Below, one piece after another: positions 1 through 8,154 of a stretch of 64,000 nucleotides of DNA. Below the pieces are notes generated by a model. That model ran no database searches, was not told the origin of the DNA, and saw nothing but the letters and a program-made list of their open reading frames with translations. Source of the DNA: Labrenzia sp. R4_2 (lineage in GTDB: Bacteria > Pseudomonadota > Alphaproteobacteria > Rhizobiales > Stappiaceae); NCBI RefSeq assembly GCF_017743865.1, contig NZ_JAGHRJ010000003.1, forward strand, positions 310,001 to 374,000, in the 5' to 3' direction. Position 1 is the stretch's first letter; each line of letters opens with the position of its first letter. The translations under genes were made by a program, and so were the position numbers.

Positions 1-271
1 CACCGACGAGGCCTGCACGGGCGTTGGGCGCACCGCAGACAACCTGAACCGGCTCGCCGTCCCCGGTATCGACCTTTAAGACGCGCAAACGGTCTGCGTT
101 CGGATGTTGTTCGGCTTCCAGGACTTTCGCGATCTTGAAAGGCTTGAGGCGGTCGGCGCGGTTCGTAACCTCTTCCACCTCCAGGCCGATCATGTTCAAG
201 CGGTCCAAGATGTCCTCAAGGCTGGCATCCGTGTCCAGATAGTCCTTGAGCCAGGACAGAGTGAATTTCAT
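1..271 (-). CDS. pheT: Phenylalanyl-tRNA synthetase beta subunit, N-terminal part (runs off window edge)
   Basis: About 90 N-terminal codons of PheT, which pairs with PheS to charge tRNA-Phe in the cytoplasm. The start [13 protein letters not shown] is the classic PheT opening, and it leads into the EMAP-like tRNA-binding fold ([15 protein letters not shown], then [14 protein letters not shown]). The ATG at 269-271 is preceded by AAGAGAC on the minus strand. The rest of the gene lies before base 1, so integrity cannot be judged. It is the third gene of a pheS-membrane protein-pheT series transcribed leftward. Identity is firm from the N-terminus. Confidence 0.93.
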   Translation of the reverse strand, partial: MKFTLSWLKDYLDTDASLEDILDRLNMIGLEVEEVTNRADRLKPFKIAKVLEAEQHPNADRLRVLKVDTGDGEPVQVVCGAPNARAGLVG

Positions 272-327
272 AACAAGTCTCTTTATCAATCATGCGGCGC
301 AGGCCGCGAATTTTGTTCAAGAAGCGC

Positions 328-993
328 TTACTGGCTAAAGCGGTCCACTTCCGGGATAACCGTTGCTTCGCCGTAGTTCTCCGCAAACCGGCGCCCGATT
401 GCGGACAGGTCGCGGGTCCAGTCGGTTACCATTGCCGGTGTGATTTGCTGACCAGTTGCGATCGATTGTGCTGCTTCCGTTTCGATCCGGTCACGCAAGA
501 TGCCAAGCTCGACCTGTGCAGCGTATTCGGCCCGGTACTTGCCGAGCCAGCCCATGGCAACGATGATCACCATCACAAGCAAAGCCGCTGTGCTGGTCAG
601 GCTTGCCCACTTTGCTGTGCCGCCAATACGGCGTTCACTCGCAATCAGCACGATCGAGGCGATCGTCAGGAACGCCACGATATAGATCGCTTGCAGAAAG
701 CTCTCATACTTATCGGCAGAACTGGTCTCGTGAGAAGCCCGCAGACGTGTGATCCGGTCTCTGAGGTACAGCAGCGCGTCAGCTTCAGTTCCGAGCTTGT
801 CGCGAAAATAGGTGTCACAGAAACGAAGTCGGCCACGTTCTTCGATCTTCTCGGCACAGGCCTCCAGGAACGACGTGGGTGCAGCAACGCGCGCGTCACG
901 ATCAGACGTTTGGCTTGCTGTCTGTGCGGCCGCCGGCAGAAGGCTTGCGACAATCAAAACAGTTGCGACACAAAGACGGGTCAGGACTGACAT
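328..993 (-). CDS. Small membrane protein between pheS and pheT, function unknown
   Basis: A 221-aa protein I cannot assign to a family. It has an N-terminal signal peptide or anchor (residues about 4-24, ending AAAQ), a periplasm-sized segment with two cysteines (C46 and C59), and two transmembrane segments at about 101-119 and 131-150. The C-terminal 70 residues are soluble and partly helical. If residues 1-24 are cleaved, the helical hairpin leaves both termini on the periplasmic side. The ATG at 993 has a good AAAGGGG ribosome-binding site. It sits 27 bp after pheS and about 56 bp before pheT on the same strand, so it is probably co-transcribed with both. Codon use looks like that of its neighbours, so no recent transfer is suggested. 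Function is unknown; a translation role is not implied by the sequence. Confidence 0.8.
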   Translation of the reverse strand: MSVLTRLCVATVLIVASLLPAAAQTASQTSDRDARVAAPTSFLEACAEKIEERGRLRFCDTYFRDKLGTEADALLYLRDRITRLRASHETSSADKYESFLQAIYIVAFLTIASIVLIASERRIGGTAKWASLTSTAALLVMVIIVAMGWLGKYRAEYAAQVELGILRDRIETEAAQSIATGQQITPAMVTDWTRDLSAIGRRFAENYGEATVIPEVDRFSQ

Positions 994-1020
994 GAAGAAT
1001 GCCCCTTTAAAGATCCCAAG

Positions 1021-2103
1021 TTAGCTGGACAGCCCGCCGAACAGGGTCGGCAAGTCGAGCGGCCGGAAACCATAGTGCTGGATCCAGCGGACATCTGCAT
1101 CAAAGAACGCGCGCAGATCGGGCATACCGTATTTCAGCATGGCGATCCGATCGATGCCCATGCCCCAGGCAAAACCCTGGTAAACGTCTGGGTCCAGTCC
1201 GCAGTTGCGGATCACGTTCGGATGCACCATGCCACAGCCGAGGATTTCTAGCCAATCATCGCCCTGGCCGATTTTGATTTCGCCGCCGGACCGGTCGCAC
1301 TGGATGTCGATTTCCATGGACGGTTCGGTGAACGGGAAGAAACTCGGGCGCAAGCGCATTTTGATGTCGTCGACTTCGAAAAACGCCTTGCAGAATTCTT
1401 CCAGAATCCACTTCAGGTGGCCGAGGTGGCTTTCCTTGTCGATCACCAGGCCTTCGACCTGGTGGAACATCGGCGTATGGGTCTGGTCGCTGTCGCAGCG
1501 ATAGGTCCGGCCGGGAATGATCACACGGATCGGCGGTTCCTCGGTGCGCATGGTGCGGATCTGAACCGGCGATGTGTGGGTTCTCAAAAGCAGGCGCTCA
1601 CCGTCGTCCTTTTCATTGAAGAAGAAGGTATCGTGCATTTCCCTTGCAGGGTGGCCTTCCGGAAAGTTGAGTGCCGTGAAATTGAGTTCATCCGTCTCAA
1701 TGTCCGGACCTTCCGCAATCGAAAAGCCCATATCGGCGAAAATTGCGGTCAGTTCGTCGATGACCTGGCTGACCGGGTGAATGCGTCCGGTGTCGGTCGG
1801 GGACGGCCGCATCGGCAATGTGACATCGACTGTCTCGCTTGCCAGCCGGGCTTCCAGCGCGGCTTCCGCAAGGACGTCTTTGCGGGCCGCGACGGCATCA
1901 GTGATTTTCGCCTTGAGGCCGTTCAGCGCCGGGCCCATCACCTGGCGTTCTTCCGGCGTCATCTTACCGAGCGTCTTCATTTGCTCAGAGATGCTGCCCT
2001 TCTTGCCAAGCGCGGCGACCCGCACTTCTTCCAGGGCGGATTCGGAGCCGGCGTTTTCAATGGCTGCGAGGAGTTCAGATTCAAGAGTATCGAGATTGGA
2101 CAT
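1021..2103 (-). CDS. pheS: Phenylalanyl-tRNA synthetase alpha subunit
   Basis: Class II aminoacyl-tRNA synthetase catalytic subunit (360 aa, normal length), forming an alpha2-beta2 enzyme with PheT. The N-terminal ~90 residues form the helical coiled-coil arm ([19 protein letters not shown]). The catalytic domain shows motif 2 ([18 protein letters not shown]) and motif 3 ([14 protein letters not shown]), with the HPVSQ and FTEPSMEID segments expected of PheS. The start ATG at 2101-2103 matches the usual PheS N-terminus. It is the first gene of the leftward unit that continues to pheT. No Phe-rich leader peptide is evident upstream. Confidence 0.97.
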   Translation of the reverse strand: MSNLDTLESELLAAIENAGSESALEEVRVAALGKKGSISEQMKTLGKMTPEERQVMGPALNGLKAKITDAVAARKDVLAEAALEARLASETVDVTLPMRPSPTDTGRIHPVSQVIDELTAIFADMGFSIAEGPDIETDELNFTALNFPEGHPAREMHDTFFFNEKDDGERLLLRTHTSPVQIRTMRTEEPPIRVIIPGRTYRCDSDQTHTPMFHQVEGLVIDKESHLGHLKWILEEFCKAFFEVDDIKMRLRPSFFPFTEPSMEIDIQCDRSGGEIKIGQGDDWLEILGCGMVHPNVIRNCGLDPDVYQGFAWGMGIDRIAMLKYGMPDLRAFFDADVRWIQHYGFRPLDLPTLFGGLSS

Positions 2104-2431
2104 GCGTGCTCAGGTCGGTTCGCGCGCGGTGCGCGGTGTCTTCGAAACAGAAAGTCGGGGTCTTTTAGCGAATAATGGCGCACAATGCCACGGCTTCAAA
2201 CGCATTATTGCGGGAGCCCCAAGGATGATGTTCGCGCTGTAGAAATCTGGCGCGTCAGCGCATAAATCGCCCGCAAGCGGGACCCTGGCACTCGGCAAAC
2301 CGCCGCCTCCCCGATGCGTCGGCAACCGGAGCGCATAAATGGCAAGCAGATGCGTCTATGTGGACCAGATAATTCATGCGGGCAGCATAAGCGGATGCTT
2401 GATCAAAACAAGAAGAAACGTCAGCGGGGGA
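2104..2431. other. 328-bp non-coding stretch upstream of pheS
   Basis: This stretch separates the end of the LysR gene from the pheS start. Short ORFs here lack ribosome-binding sites and recognisable content. I looked for an attenuator with a run of Phe codons and a T-tract terminator and did not see one. The 11-mer ATTTATGCGCT occurs twice when read on the minus strand (around 2269 and 2337). It presumably holds the pheS promoter and leader. Confidence 0.5.
2172..2199 (-). promoter_or_regulatory. Possible pheS promoter
   Basis: On the minus strand, TTGAAG (2194-2199) and CATTAT (2172-2177) are separated by 16 bp and lie about 70 bp before the pheS ATG. Both boxes match the sigma-70 consensus at 4 of 6 positions. 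This is a weak prediction by eye. Confidence 0.3.
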
Positions 2432-3367
2432 TCAGTCGGGGTCCTGGCGTTGCGCCGGGGCCACATCGCTTCCCTTGGGACGTCCAATCGATCGCTGCAA
2501 TTCGCTCGTGAGCCAGGAGCCGAATGCGTCCTTTGCTCGTGTCCGAGGCACATTCTTGCCGCTGATCAGCCAATAGCCGAGACCCGTGGCTGGCCGTTCA
2601 GGAAACGGTGCGATCACCTGCCCGGAATTGACGGCGTAAACGGCTAATGTTTCCCATGCGAGGAAAACCCCTTGGCCCGCGATTGCAGCGTCCATGCATA
2701 AAGAGCCGTCGGAAAAACTGGGGCCATCCTGCAGTATGCTTTCGTCAAGGTCAAAGAGGTCCAACCAGGTCTTCCAGGTAAACATCTGGCCGGGGTCGCG
2801 AATAATGGGCAGCTTGCCAATGTCTTCAGGGCATTTGATCTGTTCCGCCAGCGCAGGGCTGCAGACCGGGAAGACCCGTTGATTGAGTAGTTTTTCCGCA
2901 TTCACGTCCGGGTAGGGGCCGTTGCCCACGCGGATGCAAAGATCGACATCACTTGTGTTCGGGTCCACGAGATCGACGGTTGCTTCCACGCGGACCCGAA
3001 TGCCCGGGTGCATTTTGTTGAAGTGTTTCAGATGCCAGACGAGCCACTTACCGGCGAAAACCGGCGCGACAGAAATCGTCAATGAATCCTCGCGGCCACG
3101 CTGGGTAATCGCAACGGCCGTTGAGAGGGAGGACATGCCGGACGTCAGATGGGGCTGCATTGCCTGAAGATGCGGGGTCGGAACGAGCAGTCTGTTCTTC
3201 CGTTCAAACAGCTGAACGCCCAACTGGGCTTCTGTTTTCTGGATCTGTTGGCTGACCGCTCCGACGGTCACGCCGAGCAGGTTTGCTGCCGCTTTGACAG
3301 AGCCCAGGCGTCCGACCGCTTCCACAGCGCGCAGGCCTGACAAATGCACTTGATTGAGTGTTTTCAT
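2432..3367 (-). CDS. LysR-family transcriptional regulator (GcvA-like)
   Basis: A 311-aa LysR-type regulator. The N-terminal winged helix-turn-helix (residues about 6-64) reads AAANLLGVTVGAVSQQIQK, followed by the linker helix and an effector-binding domain (about 90-295) with the usual LSGLRAVEAVGRLGS start and IRVGNGPYP motif of the GcvA branch. The effector cannot be read from sequence. It is transcribed away from a small basic protein gene, with only 101 bp between the starts. A T-N11-A palindrome abuts its own start codon, so autoregulation and control of the small gene are likely (inference). It is not otherwise linked to pheS or to the cassette on its other side. Confidence 0.92.
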   Translation of the reverse strand: MKTLNQVHLSGLRAVEAVGRLGSVKAAANLLGVTVGAVSQQIQKTEAQLGVQLFERKNRLLVPTPHLQAMQPHLTSGMSSLSTAVAITQRGREDSLTISVAPVFAGKWLVWHLKHFNKMHPGIRVRVEATVDLVDPNTSDVDLCIRVGNGPYPDVNAEKLLNQRVFPVCSPALAEQIKCPEDIGKLPIIRDPGQMFTWKTWLDLFDLDESILQDGPSFSDGSLCMDAAIAGQGVFLAWETLAVYAVNSGQVIAPFPERPATGLGYWLISGKNVPRTRAKDAFGSWLTSELQRSIGRPKGSDVAPAQRQDPD

Positions 3368-3368
3368 A

Positions 3369-3381
3369 TTAGAAAATCTAA
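3369..3381. promoter_or_regulatory. LysR-box palindrome (T-N11-A)
   Basis: TTAGAAAATCTAA is a perfect 5-bp inverted repeat around AAA and fits the T-N11-A pattern bound by LysR-type regulators. It lies one base before the lysR start codon and about 90 bp before the divergent small gene. Binding is inferred from placement. Confidence 0.5.
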
Positions 3382-3468
3382 ACTGAAAACCAGAATAAGT
3401 CGATTTTTATATGGAAAATATGCGCCTATATATAGCCATGCTAAATTCAAAAATTAAGGAATTTGGCC

Positions 3469-3639
3469 ATGAGAAAAACAACAAGAAGGAAAATAAAGAT
3501 CATGTTGAATTTGTTCAAACGTCGTCATTTGACTGCTCAATCTGGAAACAGCCTTGACCGCCGCGACCCGCTGGCGCACCCGGCAATCCAGCGCATGAGC
3601 CCGCGTGAACTGGCTGATCTGCCGTTTAACCGGCGCTAA
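3469..3639 (+). CDS. Very small basic protein (45-56 aa) divergent from LysR
   Basis: A short, Arg-rich ORF. From the ATG at 3469 (ribosome-binding site AAGGA, spacing 7) it has 56 codons and begins with a strongly basic stretch. From the in-frame ATG at 3502 it has 45 and begins MLNLFKRR. The C-terminal half carries HPAIQRMSPRELADLPFNRR, a pattern that recalls the short DUF1127-like proteins often found beside LysR regulators in alphaproteobacteria (similarity judged by eye). No membrane segment is present. A strong terminator follows 80 bp downstream, supporting expression as a single-gene transcript. Function is unknown; RNA-related roles are known for some DUF1127 proteins but are not shown here. 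Confidence 0.6.
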   Translation: MRKTTRRKIKIMLNLFKRRHLTAQSGNSLDRRDPLAHPAIQRMSPRELADLPFNRR

Positions 3640-3716
3640 GCCAACCGGCCGGTTGTCGAACCGGCCTCAAGACTTCTGATCGGCCATGGCCGGTCGGCAA
3701 CACCTAGAAAAAATAG

Positions 3717-3750
3717 AAAACGGCGCCGCGGTAGATACCCGGCGCCGTTT
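3717..3750 (+). terminator. Rho-independent terminator after the small protein gene
   Basis: A 7-bp perfect stem CGGCGCC/GGCGCCG (3721-3727 with 3741-3747) is flanked by AAAA on the left and TTT on the right, with a 13-base loop. The near-symmetric ends suggest it may also act on leftward transcripts leaving the AT-rich cassette. Confidence 0.75.
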
Positions 3751-3827
3751 CTGTATTTGTTTGTCTACCGAACCTGAATAGTTAGTTGTATCTATATTAT
3801 CTTGGCGGGCACTTAGAATTTTTCTTG

Positions 3828-4280
3828 TTACTTTTTACTATCAATGGTTTGTTGATCATAATAATATACAAAGGCATATGTGGTAGAAGTGAAAACTAAA
3901 ACAATCATTGTACTGATAAATACAGTTGTGAGTTCGCTGCTGTGCTCAGAGAATTCAATAATAAAATTATCTTTATTAAACGACAAGCGATCGATATTTG
4001 GCAAAAAGGATAGGATGCTTGCCAGAGATGCAAAAAAAGCTGTTGTAAGGAGTCGGCAGGTCCCTGCCAAAAGGCGAGTTGGTTTAGGTTCGTAAAAAAA
4101 CCACCGAATTACAAACGCTAAAAGGAATGAAAATACTATTATGTTAACCACGGCAAGTATTTTAAATGAAATATAGTTCAAAGAATTCAGGTAACCAGCT
4201 GGAAAGAAAAAAAATGAGATAGCCATAATAACAGAAAACGACAGAAGGGCTGTCGAAAATATTTTATGCTTATCACGCAT
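3828..4280 (-). CDS. Four-TM membrane protein, third gene of the AT-rich cassette
   Basis: About 150 aa from the ATG at 4280 (MRDKHKIF), which overlaps the end of the upstream gene by 8 bases (ATGCGTGA). A start seven codons earlier at 4301 is possible but would overlap 29 bases. Hydrophobic segments lie at about residues 7-27, 35-57, 70-90 and 110-134. A roughly 20-residue extramembrane loop rich in Asp, Glu and Ser (NFIIEFSEHSSEL) sits between TM3 and TM4, and the tail is short and charged. I recognise no family. Base composition is near 35% GC, far below the surrounding genes, and rare AT-ending codons dominate. It is the last gene of a three-gene leftward cassette. A channel or membrane-anchor role is a guess only. 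Confidence 0.72.
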   Translation of the reverse strand: MRDKHKIFSTALLSFSVIMAISFFFFPAGYLNSLNYISFKILAVVNIIVFSFLLAFVIRWFFYEPKPTRLLAGTCRLLTTAFFASLASILSFLPNIDRLSFNKDNFIIEFSEHSSELTTVFISTMIVLVFTSTTYAFVYYYDQQTIDSKK

Positions 4281-4809
4281 TTTTTGTTTTCCGGCGGACA
4301 TCGCTTCTGATCTTAAAAGTTAGATATGTTGGATAGTACGAAGCTAAAAATAGGCAGGCGTAGATAACAGATAATATGTAGTCATGTTTTGAAAAGCTTA
4401 GTGCTGACAATAATATTGCAAAAAAAGAAATCGCTAAGCCTATAGCCGGTAAGATCTCGCTCATTAGAGAAAACATTGATGCTTTGATATGCCTTGCAGT
4501 CTCAGTTTTAATTTTTTCCTCATCTGGGATGTAGGTTACAGTTAACTGACGGCGTGTTTCAGCCATAGTTGACATCTCAGTCTCTAGTGCATCAAGTTTC
4601 TCAATAATATCATTCAGATCAACGTGCGGATCGTTTGCTTGAGGTGCATTCATGCGCGTTACATTATCGCGTAACGATTTGTCGAAAAAAGAAACTCTGT
4701 ACTCACGATCGACGAAGTCATAACCCCCGGTCGGGAAATTATCTTGTTTTACAGGGAACTCGTCTGTTAGTTGCTTAACTAGTTCATGTTGCTCGTTGCG
4801 TTGTCTCAT
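4273..4809 (-). CDS. Two-TM protein with N-terminal coiled coil, second gene of the AT-rich cassette
   Basis: 178 aa. The first ~105 residues are soluble and charged, with a likely coiled coil around 62-90 (LNDIIEKLDALETEMSTMAE). A helix continues into two closely spaced membrane segments at about 112-135 and 141-163, and the tail is basic (RSDVRRKTKNA). The start ATG at 4807-4809 overlaps the previous stop by one base (TAATG) and has an AGGA ribosome-binding site, so translation is probably coupled. The helix-then-2TM layout resembles two-TM effector proteins such as the SLATT group, but I see no diagnostic sequence, so this is only a shape comparison. Composition is AT-rich like its neighbours. 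Confidence 0.75.
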   Translation of the reverse strand: MRQRNEQHELVKQLTDEFPVKQDNFPTGGYDFVDREYRVSFFDKSLRDNVTRMNAPQANDPHVDLNDIIEKLDALETEMSTMAETRRQLTVTYIPDEEKIKTETARHIKASMFSLMSEILPAIGLAISFFAILLSALSFSKHDYILSVIYACLFLASYYPTYLTFKIRSDVRRKTKNA

Positions 4810-5459
4810 TAGAGTTCCTCTTCTCCCGCAACAAAATACGAAACGCCGTCAACTTTGGCTTCGGACGCATTGCATATTTTTATTTTATTGACGATGTCCC
4901 GCAGCGTGTCTGCGAGTTCTTTCAAGTCTTTCTCATCCATTGCTAGAGATAGCTCACGTCGATTTCTTGAGCTCTGTTCGCCATACTCTATCGTAAGCGT
5001 AGGGATAGTGATTGAGCCTACAACCTTTGTTCGGTCAACACCAAATACTGGACGTATATCGACCTTTGATCTTACCGACAAAAATACAACGGGGTGGTCG
5101 TATGAAAGTGAATATGCTTTTGCTGCTAGTATTATCGGTTCAGAATCAATAGTATGTTTCAATAACGTCAAGTGTTCTTGGGTAATTTTAAATTCATCAC
5201 CTATCTCCTCAAATAGTTCTTTCGAAGTAGGTGGGGGGTTTTTTTGTATCGCAACTTGAAAATTAACTGCAGCACGAACCAAGCTGCGGGCTTGGTCCTC
5301 AGATACAGTGTTGCCGATAGAGTTACGAATTTCTGAGGGTTTTATGGTTTGACTTTTGAGATCTTGCAAAATCTCAATAATCTCAGAAATTTTCTCAGGT
5401 TCAATCGAGTTAATTACCGTCAGATCTTCTTCAACGGCTTTAGTGTATTTAATGGGCAT
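4809..5459 (-). CDS. Soluble protein with helical N-domain and small alpha/beta C-domain, first gene of the AT-rich cassette
   Basis: 216 aa from the ATG at 5457-5459 (a GTG one codon earlier is possible). No signal peptide or TM segment. Residues 1-120 look wholly helical (KISEIIEILQDLKSQ; SEDQARSLVRAAVNF). Residues about 125-200 look like three beta strands followed by one long helix (VVFLSVRSKVDI, SITIPTLTIEYGE, RRELSLAMD, then DLKELADTLRDIVNKIK). That order, and the overall length, recall eukaryotic COMMD proteins (HN domain plus COMM domain), but I could not test this and the sequence match is weak. A clear promoter-like pair lies 60 bp upstream. It begins a cassette of three overlapping genes with low GC between ordinary-GC genes, suggesting horizontal gain. 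Confidence 0.75.
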   Translation of the reverse strand: MPIKYTKAVEEDLTVINSIEPEKISEIIEILQDLKSQTIKPSEIRNSIGNTVSEDQARSLVRAAVNFQVAIQKNPPPTSKELFEEIGDEFKITQEHLTLLKHTIDSEPIILAAKAYSLSYDHPVVFLSVRSKVDIRPVFGVDRTKVVGSITIPTLTIEYGEQSSRNRRELSLAMDEKDLKELADTLRDIVNKIKICNASEAKVDGVSYFVAGEEEL

Positions 5460-5519
5460 CACATTTTCTTCTTACCGACCGTAATACAATTCCGACGATC
5501 AAACTCACAATCCACGAGG

Positions 5520-5547
5520 AATATATCGTAAAGAAACGTGACTTCAA
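5520..5547 (-). promoter_or_regulatory. Likely promoter of the AT-rich cassette
   Basis: On the minus strand, TTGAAG (5542-5547) is followed after 16 bp by TATATT (5520-5525), about 60 bp before the first cassette start codon. It lies in the 110-bp gap after lepA, so the cassette can be expressed independently of lepA. Confidence 0.45.
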
Positions 5548-5568
5548 GTTGCATCTGATGTTACAATA

Positions 5569-7383
5569 TCACTCATCCATCTTAAGAGCTTGAATGAACG
5601 CTTCTTGCGGGATTTCCACCTTGCCGAACTGGCGCATCTTTTTCTTACCCGCCTTCTGCTTTTCCAGAAGCTTCCGCTTACGCGTCGCATCACCGCCATA
5701 ACATTTGGCGGTCACATCCTTGCGCAGCGCAGACAGGGTTTCACGGGCAATCACCTTGCCGCCGATCGCTGCCTGGATCGGGATCTTGAACATGTGCCGT
5801 GGGATTAGCTCTTTTAGCTTTTCCACCATCGCCCGGCCGCGGCGCTCAGCTTGCGAGCGGTGAACCAGAACAGACAAGGCATCGACCGGTTCTTCATTGA
5901 CGAGGATCGACATCTTGACGAGATCGCCCGCGCGATAGTCGGAGATCTGGTAGTCGAAGGACGCGTAGCCCTTGGAAATCGACTTCAGCCGGTCATAAAA
6001 GTCAAAGACCACTTCGTTGAGCGGCAGATCGTAAGCAACCAGTGCACGGCTGCCTACATAGGAAAGATCCACCTGGATGCCGCGCCGTTCCTGGCACAGT
6101 TTCAAAATTCCGCCGAGATATTCGTCCGGCGTCATGATGGACGCGCGGATCCAGGGTTCGCGGATTTCAGAGATCTTCACCACTTCCGGCATGTCGGCCG
6201 GGTTGTGCAGATCAATGTCGGTGCCGTCCGTCATGGTCATTTCGTAGACCACTGATGGCGCTGTCGCGATCAGATCGAGATTAAACTCACGGGACAGACG
6301 TTCCTGGATGATCTCAAGGTGCAATAGGCCGAGGAAACCGCACCGGAAGCCAAAGCCGAGCGCTGCCGATGTTTCCATTTCATAGGAGAAGCTGGCGTCA
6401 TTGAGACGAAGCTTGCCCATTGCCGCCCGCAGGTCTTCAAAGTCGTTGGCATCCACAGGGAAGAGGCCGCAGAAGACCACCGGCTGGGCTGGTTTGAAGC
6501 CGGGAAGCGCTTCGGTGCAAGGTTTCTTCTCAAGGGTAATGGTGTCGCCGACGCGTGTGTCAGCCACTTCCTTGATGGACCCGGTGATCACACCGATCTC
6601 GCCGGCCTTCAGTTCGTCAACCTGCATGAATTTCGGTGTCATGACACCGACCCGGTCAACGTCATAGGCTGCACCCGTGCCCATCATCTTGATCTTCTGG
6701 CCCCTTTTGAGCGAGCCATTGATCACGCGCACCAGAACCATCACGCCGAGATAGGTGTCATACCAGCTGTCAACCAGCATGGCCTTGAGCGTGTCGTCCG
6801 GGTCACCTTGCGGGGCAGGCAGTTTTTCGACGATCGCTTCCAGAACCGTTTCGACACCGAGCCCGGTCTTGGCCGAAATCATGCAAGCTTCAGACGCGTC
6901 GATACCGATCACATCCTCGATTTGCTCCTGGATCCGTTCCGGCTCTGCCGCTGGCAGGTCGACCTTGTTCAGGACCGGAACGATTTCGTGGTCGTTGTCG
7001 ATTGCCTGATAAACGTTTGCAAGGGTCTGCGCTTCCACACCCTGGGAGGCATCGACCACAAGCAGGGAGCCTTCACAGGCCGCCAGCGAGCGAGACACTT
7101 CGTAGGCAAAGTCCACGTGACCCGGAGTGTCAATCAGGTTCAGGATATACTGCTGCCCGTCCTTGGCATCGTAGATCAGCCGCACGGTCTGCGCCTTGAT
7201 TGTGATGCCGCGCTCACGCTCGATGTCCATCGAATCGAGGAGCTGCTCGGTCATTTCCCGATCGGTCACGGTGCCTGTCATCTGGATCAGCCGGTCAGCA
7301 AGCGTCGATTTGCCGTGATCGATGTGGGCAACGATTGAGAAATTGCGGATGTTGGAAAGGGTCTTCGTCGTCATGGCGCCCAT
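5569..7383 (-). CDS. lepA: Elongation factor 4 (LepA) GTPase
   Basis: A 604-aa ribosome-associated translational GTPase of normal length. Domain G shows AHIDHGKST (P-loop), DTPGHVDF (switch II) and NKVD. Domains II, III and V follow, and the LepA-specific C-terminal domain ends with the basic segment [19 protein letters not shown] and FIQALK. It acts on the ribosome to remodel stalled or mis-set complexes. The first ATG (7383) gives [11 protein letters not shown]; the ATG three codons later gives the commoner LepA start and is equally possible. It is transcribed leftward, divergent from the acetyltransferase gene. Identity is certain. Confidence 0.98.
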   Translation of the reverse strand: MGAMTTKTLSNIRNFSIVAHIDHGKSTLADRLIQMTGTVTDREMTEQLLDSMDIERERGITIKAQTVRLIYDAKDGQQYILNLIDTPGHVDFAYEVSRSLAACEGSLLVVDASQGVEAQTLANVYQAIDNDHEIVPVLNKVDLPAAEPERIQEQIEDVIGIDASEACMISAKTGLGVETVLEAIVEKLPAPQGDPDDTLKAMLVDSWYDTYLGVMVLVRVINGSLKRGQKIKMMGTGAAYDVDRVGVMTPKFMQVDELKAGEIGVITGSIKEVADTRVGDTITLEKKPCTEALPGFKPAQPVVFCGLFPVDANDFEDLRAAMGKLRLNDASFSYEMETSAALGFGFRCGFLGLLHLEIIQERLSREFNLDLIATAPSVVYEMTMTDGTDIDLHNPADMPEVVKISEIREPWIRASIMTPDEYLGGILKLCQERRGIQVDLSYVGSRALVAYDLPLNEVVFDFYDRLKSISKGYASFDYQISDYRAGDLVKMSILVNEEPVDALSVLVHRSQAERRGRAMVEKLKELIPRHMFKIPIQAAIGGKVIARETLSALRKDVTAKCYGGDATRKRKLLEKQKAGKKKMRQFGKVEIPQEAFIQALKMDE

Positions 7384-7615
7384 TTACCACCGCAATCCCG
7401 TTTCTACCAGAGGATTGCGACGCGTTACTGCGGAAAAGCGAGGGAATAATTATGCTGGATTCTGTTTTTAGGCTCGGCACTTCGTTCAAGGTGCGCGTAT
7501 TGGCCGCGGACGCCTGACATTATTGCGTAATTTCCGCTCGACCAGTACGATCAGGCACGAAACATGTGGCCGTCGGTATTCTGCCGTGCGCCTTTACAAA
7601 AAAGATGATCGTTTT

Positions 7616-8134
7616 ATGCCGCTCAGAGATGCCGAGCCGGGCGATATACCGGCGATTCTTGCGCTTTATAATCAGGCCGTCCGGGAAACAACAGCGGCTT
7701 GGACGTCACAAGAAGAAACGCTGGATGAGCGCATAACCTGGTTCGAAACGCGTCAGAACGCAGGCTGGCCGGTCATCGTCGCGACCAGCCCAGAAGACAA
7801 ACTGATTGGCTTTGCCAGCTATGGAGTGTTTCGCCCGCGGGAAGGCTATCGCAAGACCCTCGAACATACAGTCTATGTTGATCCTAAGTTCCAAGGGCAG
7901 GGGATCGGGGCAAAGCTTTTGCAACAGCTCATCGAAAAGGCGCAGACACAAGAGGTGCACGTGCTTGTTGGGGTGGTCGATGGAGACAACACCGCATCAA
8001 TTGCTCTTCACAAGAAGCTTGGATTTGAAGTCGCCGGCAGATTGCCGGAGGCTGGAACAAAGTTTGGTCGCTGGCTTGATCTGGTTTTCTTGACGAAAAT
8101 CGTCACGCCCAGCTTGGACAGTCCTGACGTTTGA
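7616..8134 (+). CDS. GNAT N-acetyltransferase, phosphinothricin-acetyltransferase-like
   Basis: 172 aa from the ATG at 7616 (MPLRDAEPGDIPAILALYN). The reading frame stays open 31 codons upstream, but that part has no family-like sequence. The acetyl-CoA-binding motif A appears as VDPKFQGQGIGAKLLQQL, and the segments TAAWTSQEETLDER, GFASYGVFRPREGYRKTLEHTVYV and FGRWLDLVFL match the Pat/YncA/MnaT subgroup, which acetylates free amino groups such as methionine sulfone/sulfoximine or phosphinothricin-like amino acids. Actual substrate is unknown. Single gene, divergent from lepA and convergent with mepA. Confidence 0.88.
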   Translation: MPLRDAEPGDIPAILALYNQAVRETTAAWTSQEETLDERITWFETRQNAGWPVIVATSPEDKLIGFASYGVFRPREGYRKTLEHTVYVDPKFQGQGIGAKLLQQLIEKAQTQEVHVLVGVVDGDNTASIALHKKLGFEVAGRLPEAGTKFGRWLDLVFLTKIVTPSLDSPDV

Positions 8135-8154
8135 AGGGGAGCATTCTGCCCCTA

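Noticed and set aside
2104-2431. A Phe-codon leader peptide attenuator before pheS
   Set aside because: Only two Phe codons (DFLF) in a short frame and no terminator hairpin with T run were found.
3828-5462. A prophage or integrative element around the AT-rich cassette
   Set aside because: No integrase, transposase, tRNA gene or flanking direct repeat was seen; only the composition is foreign.
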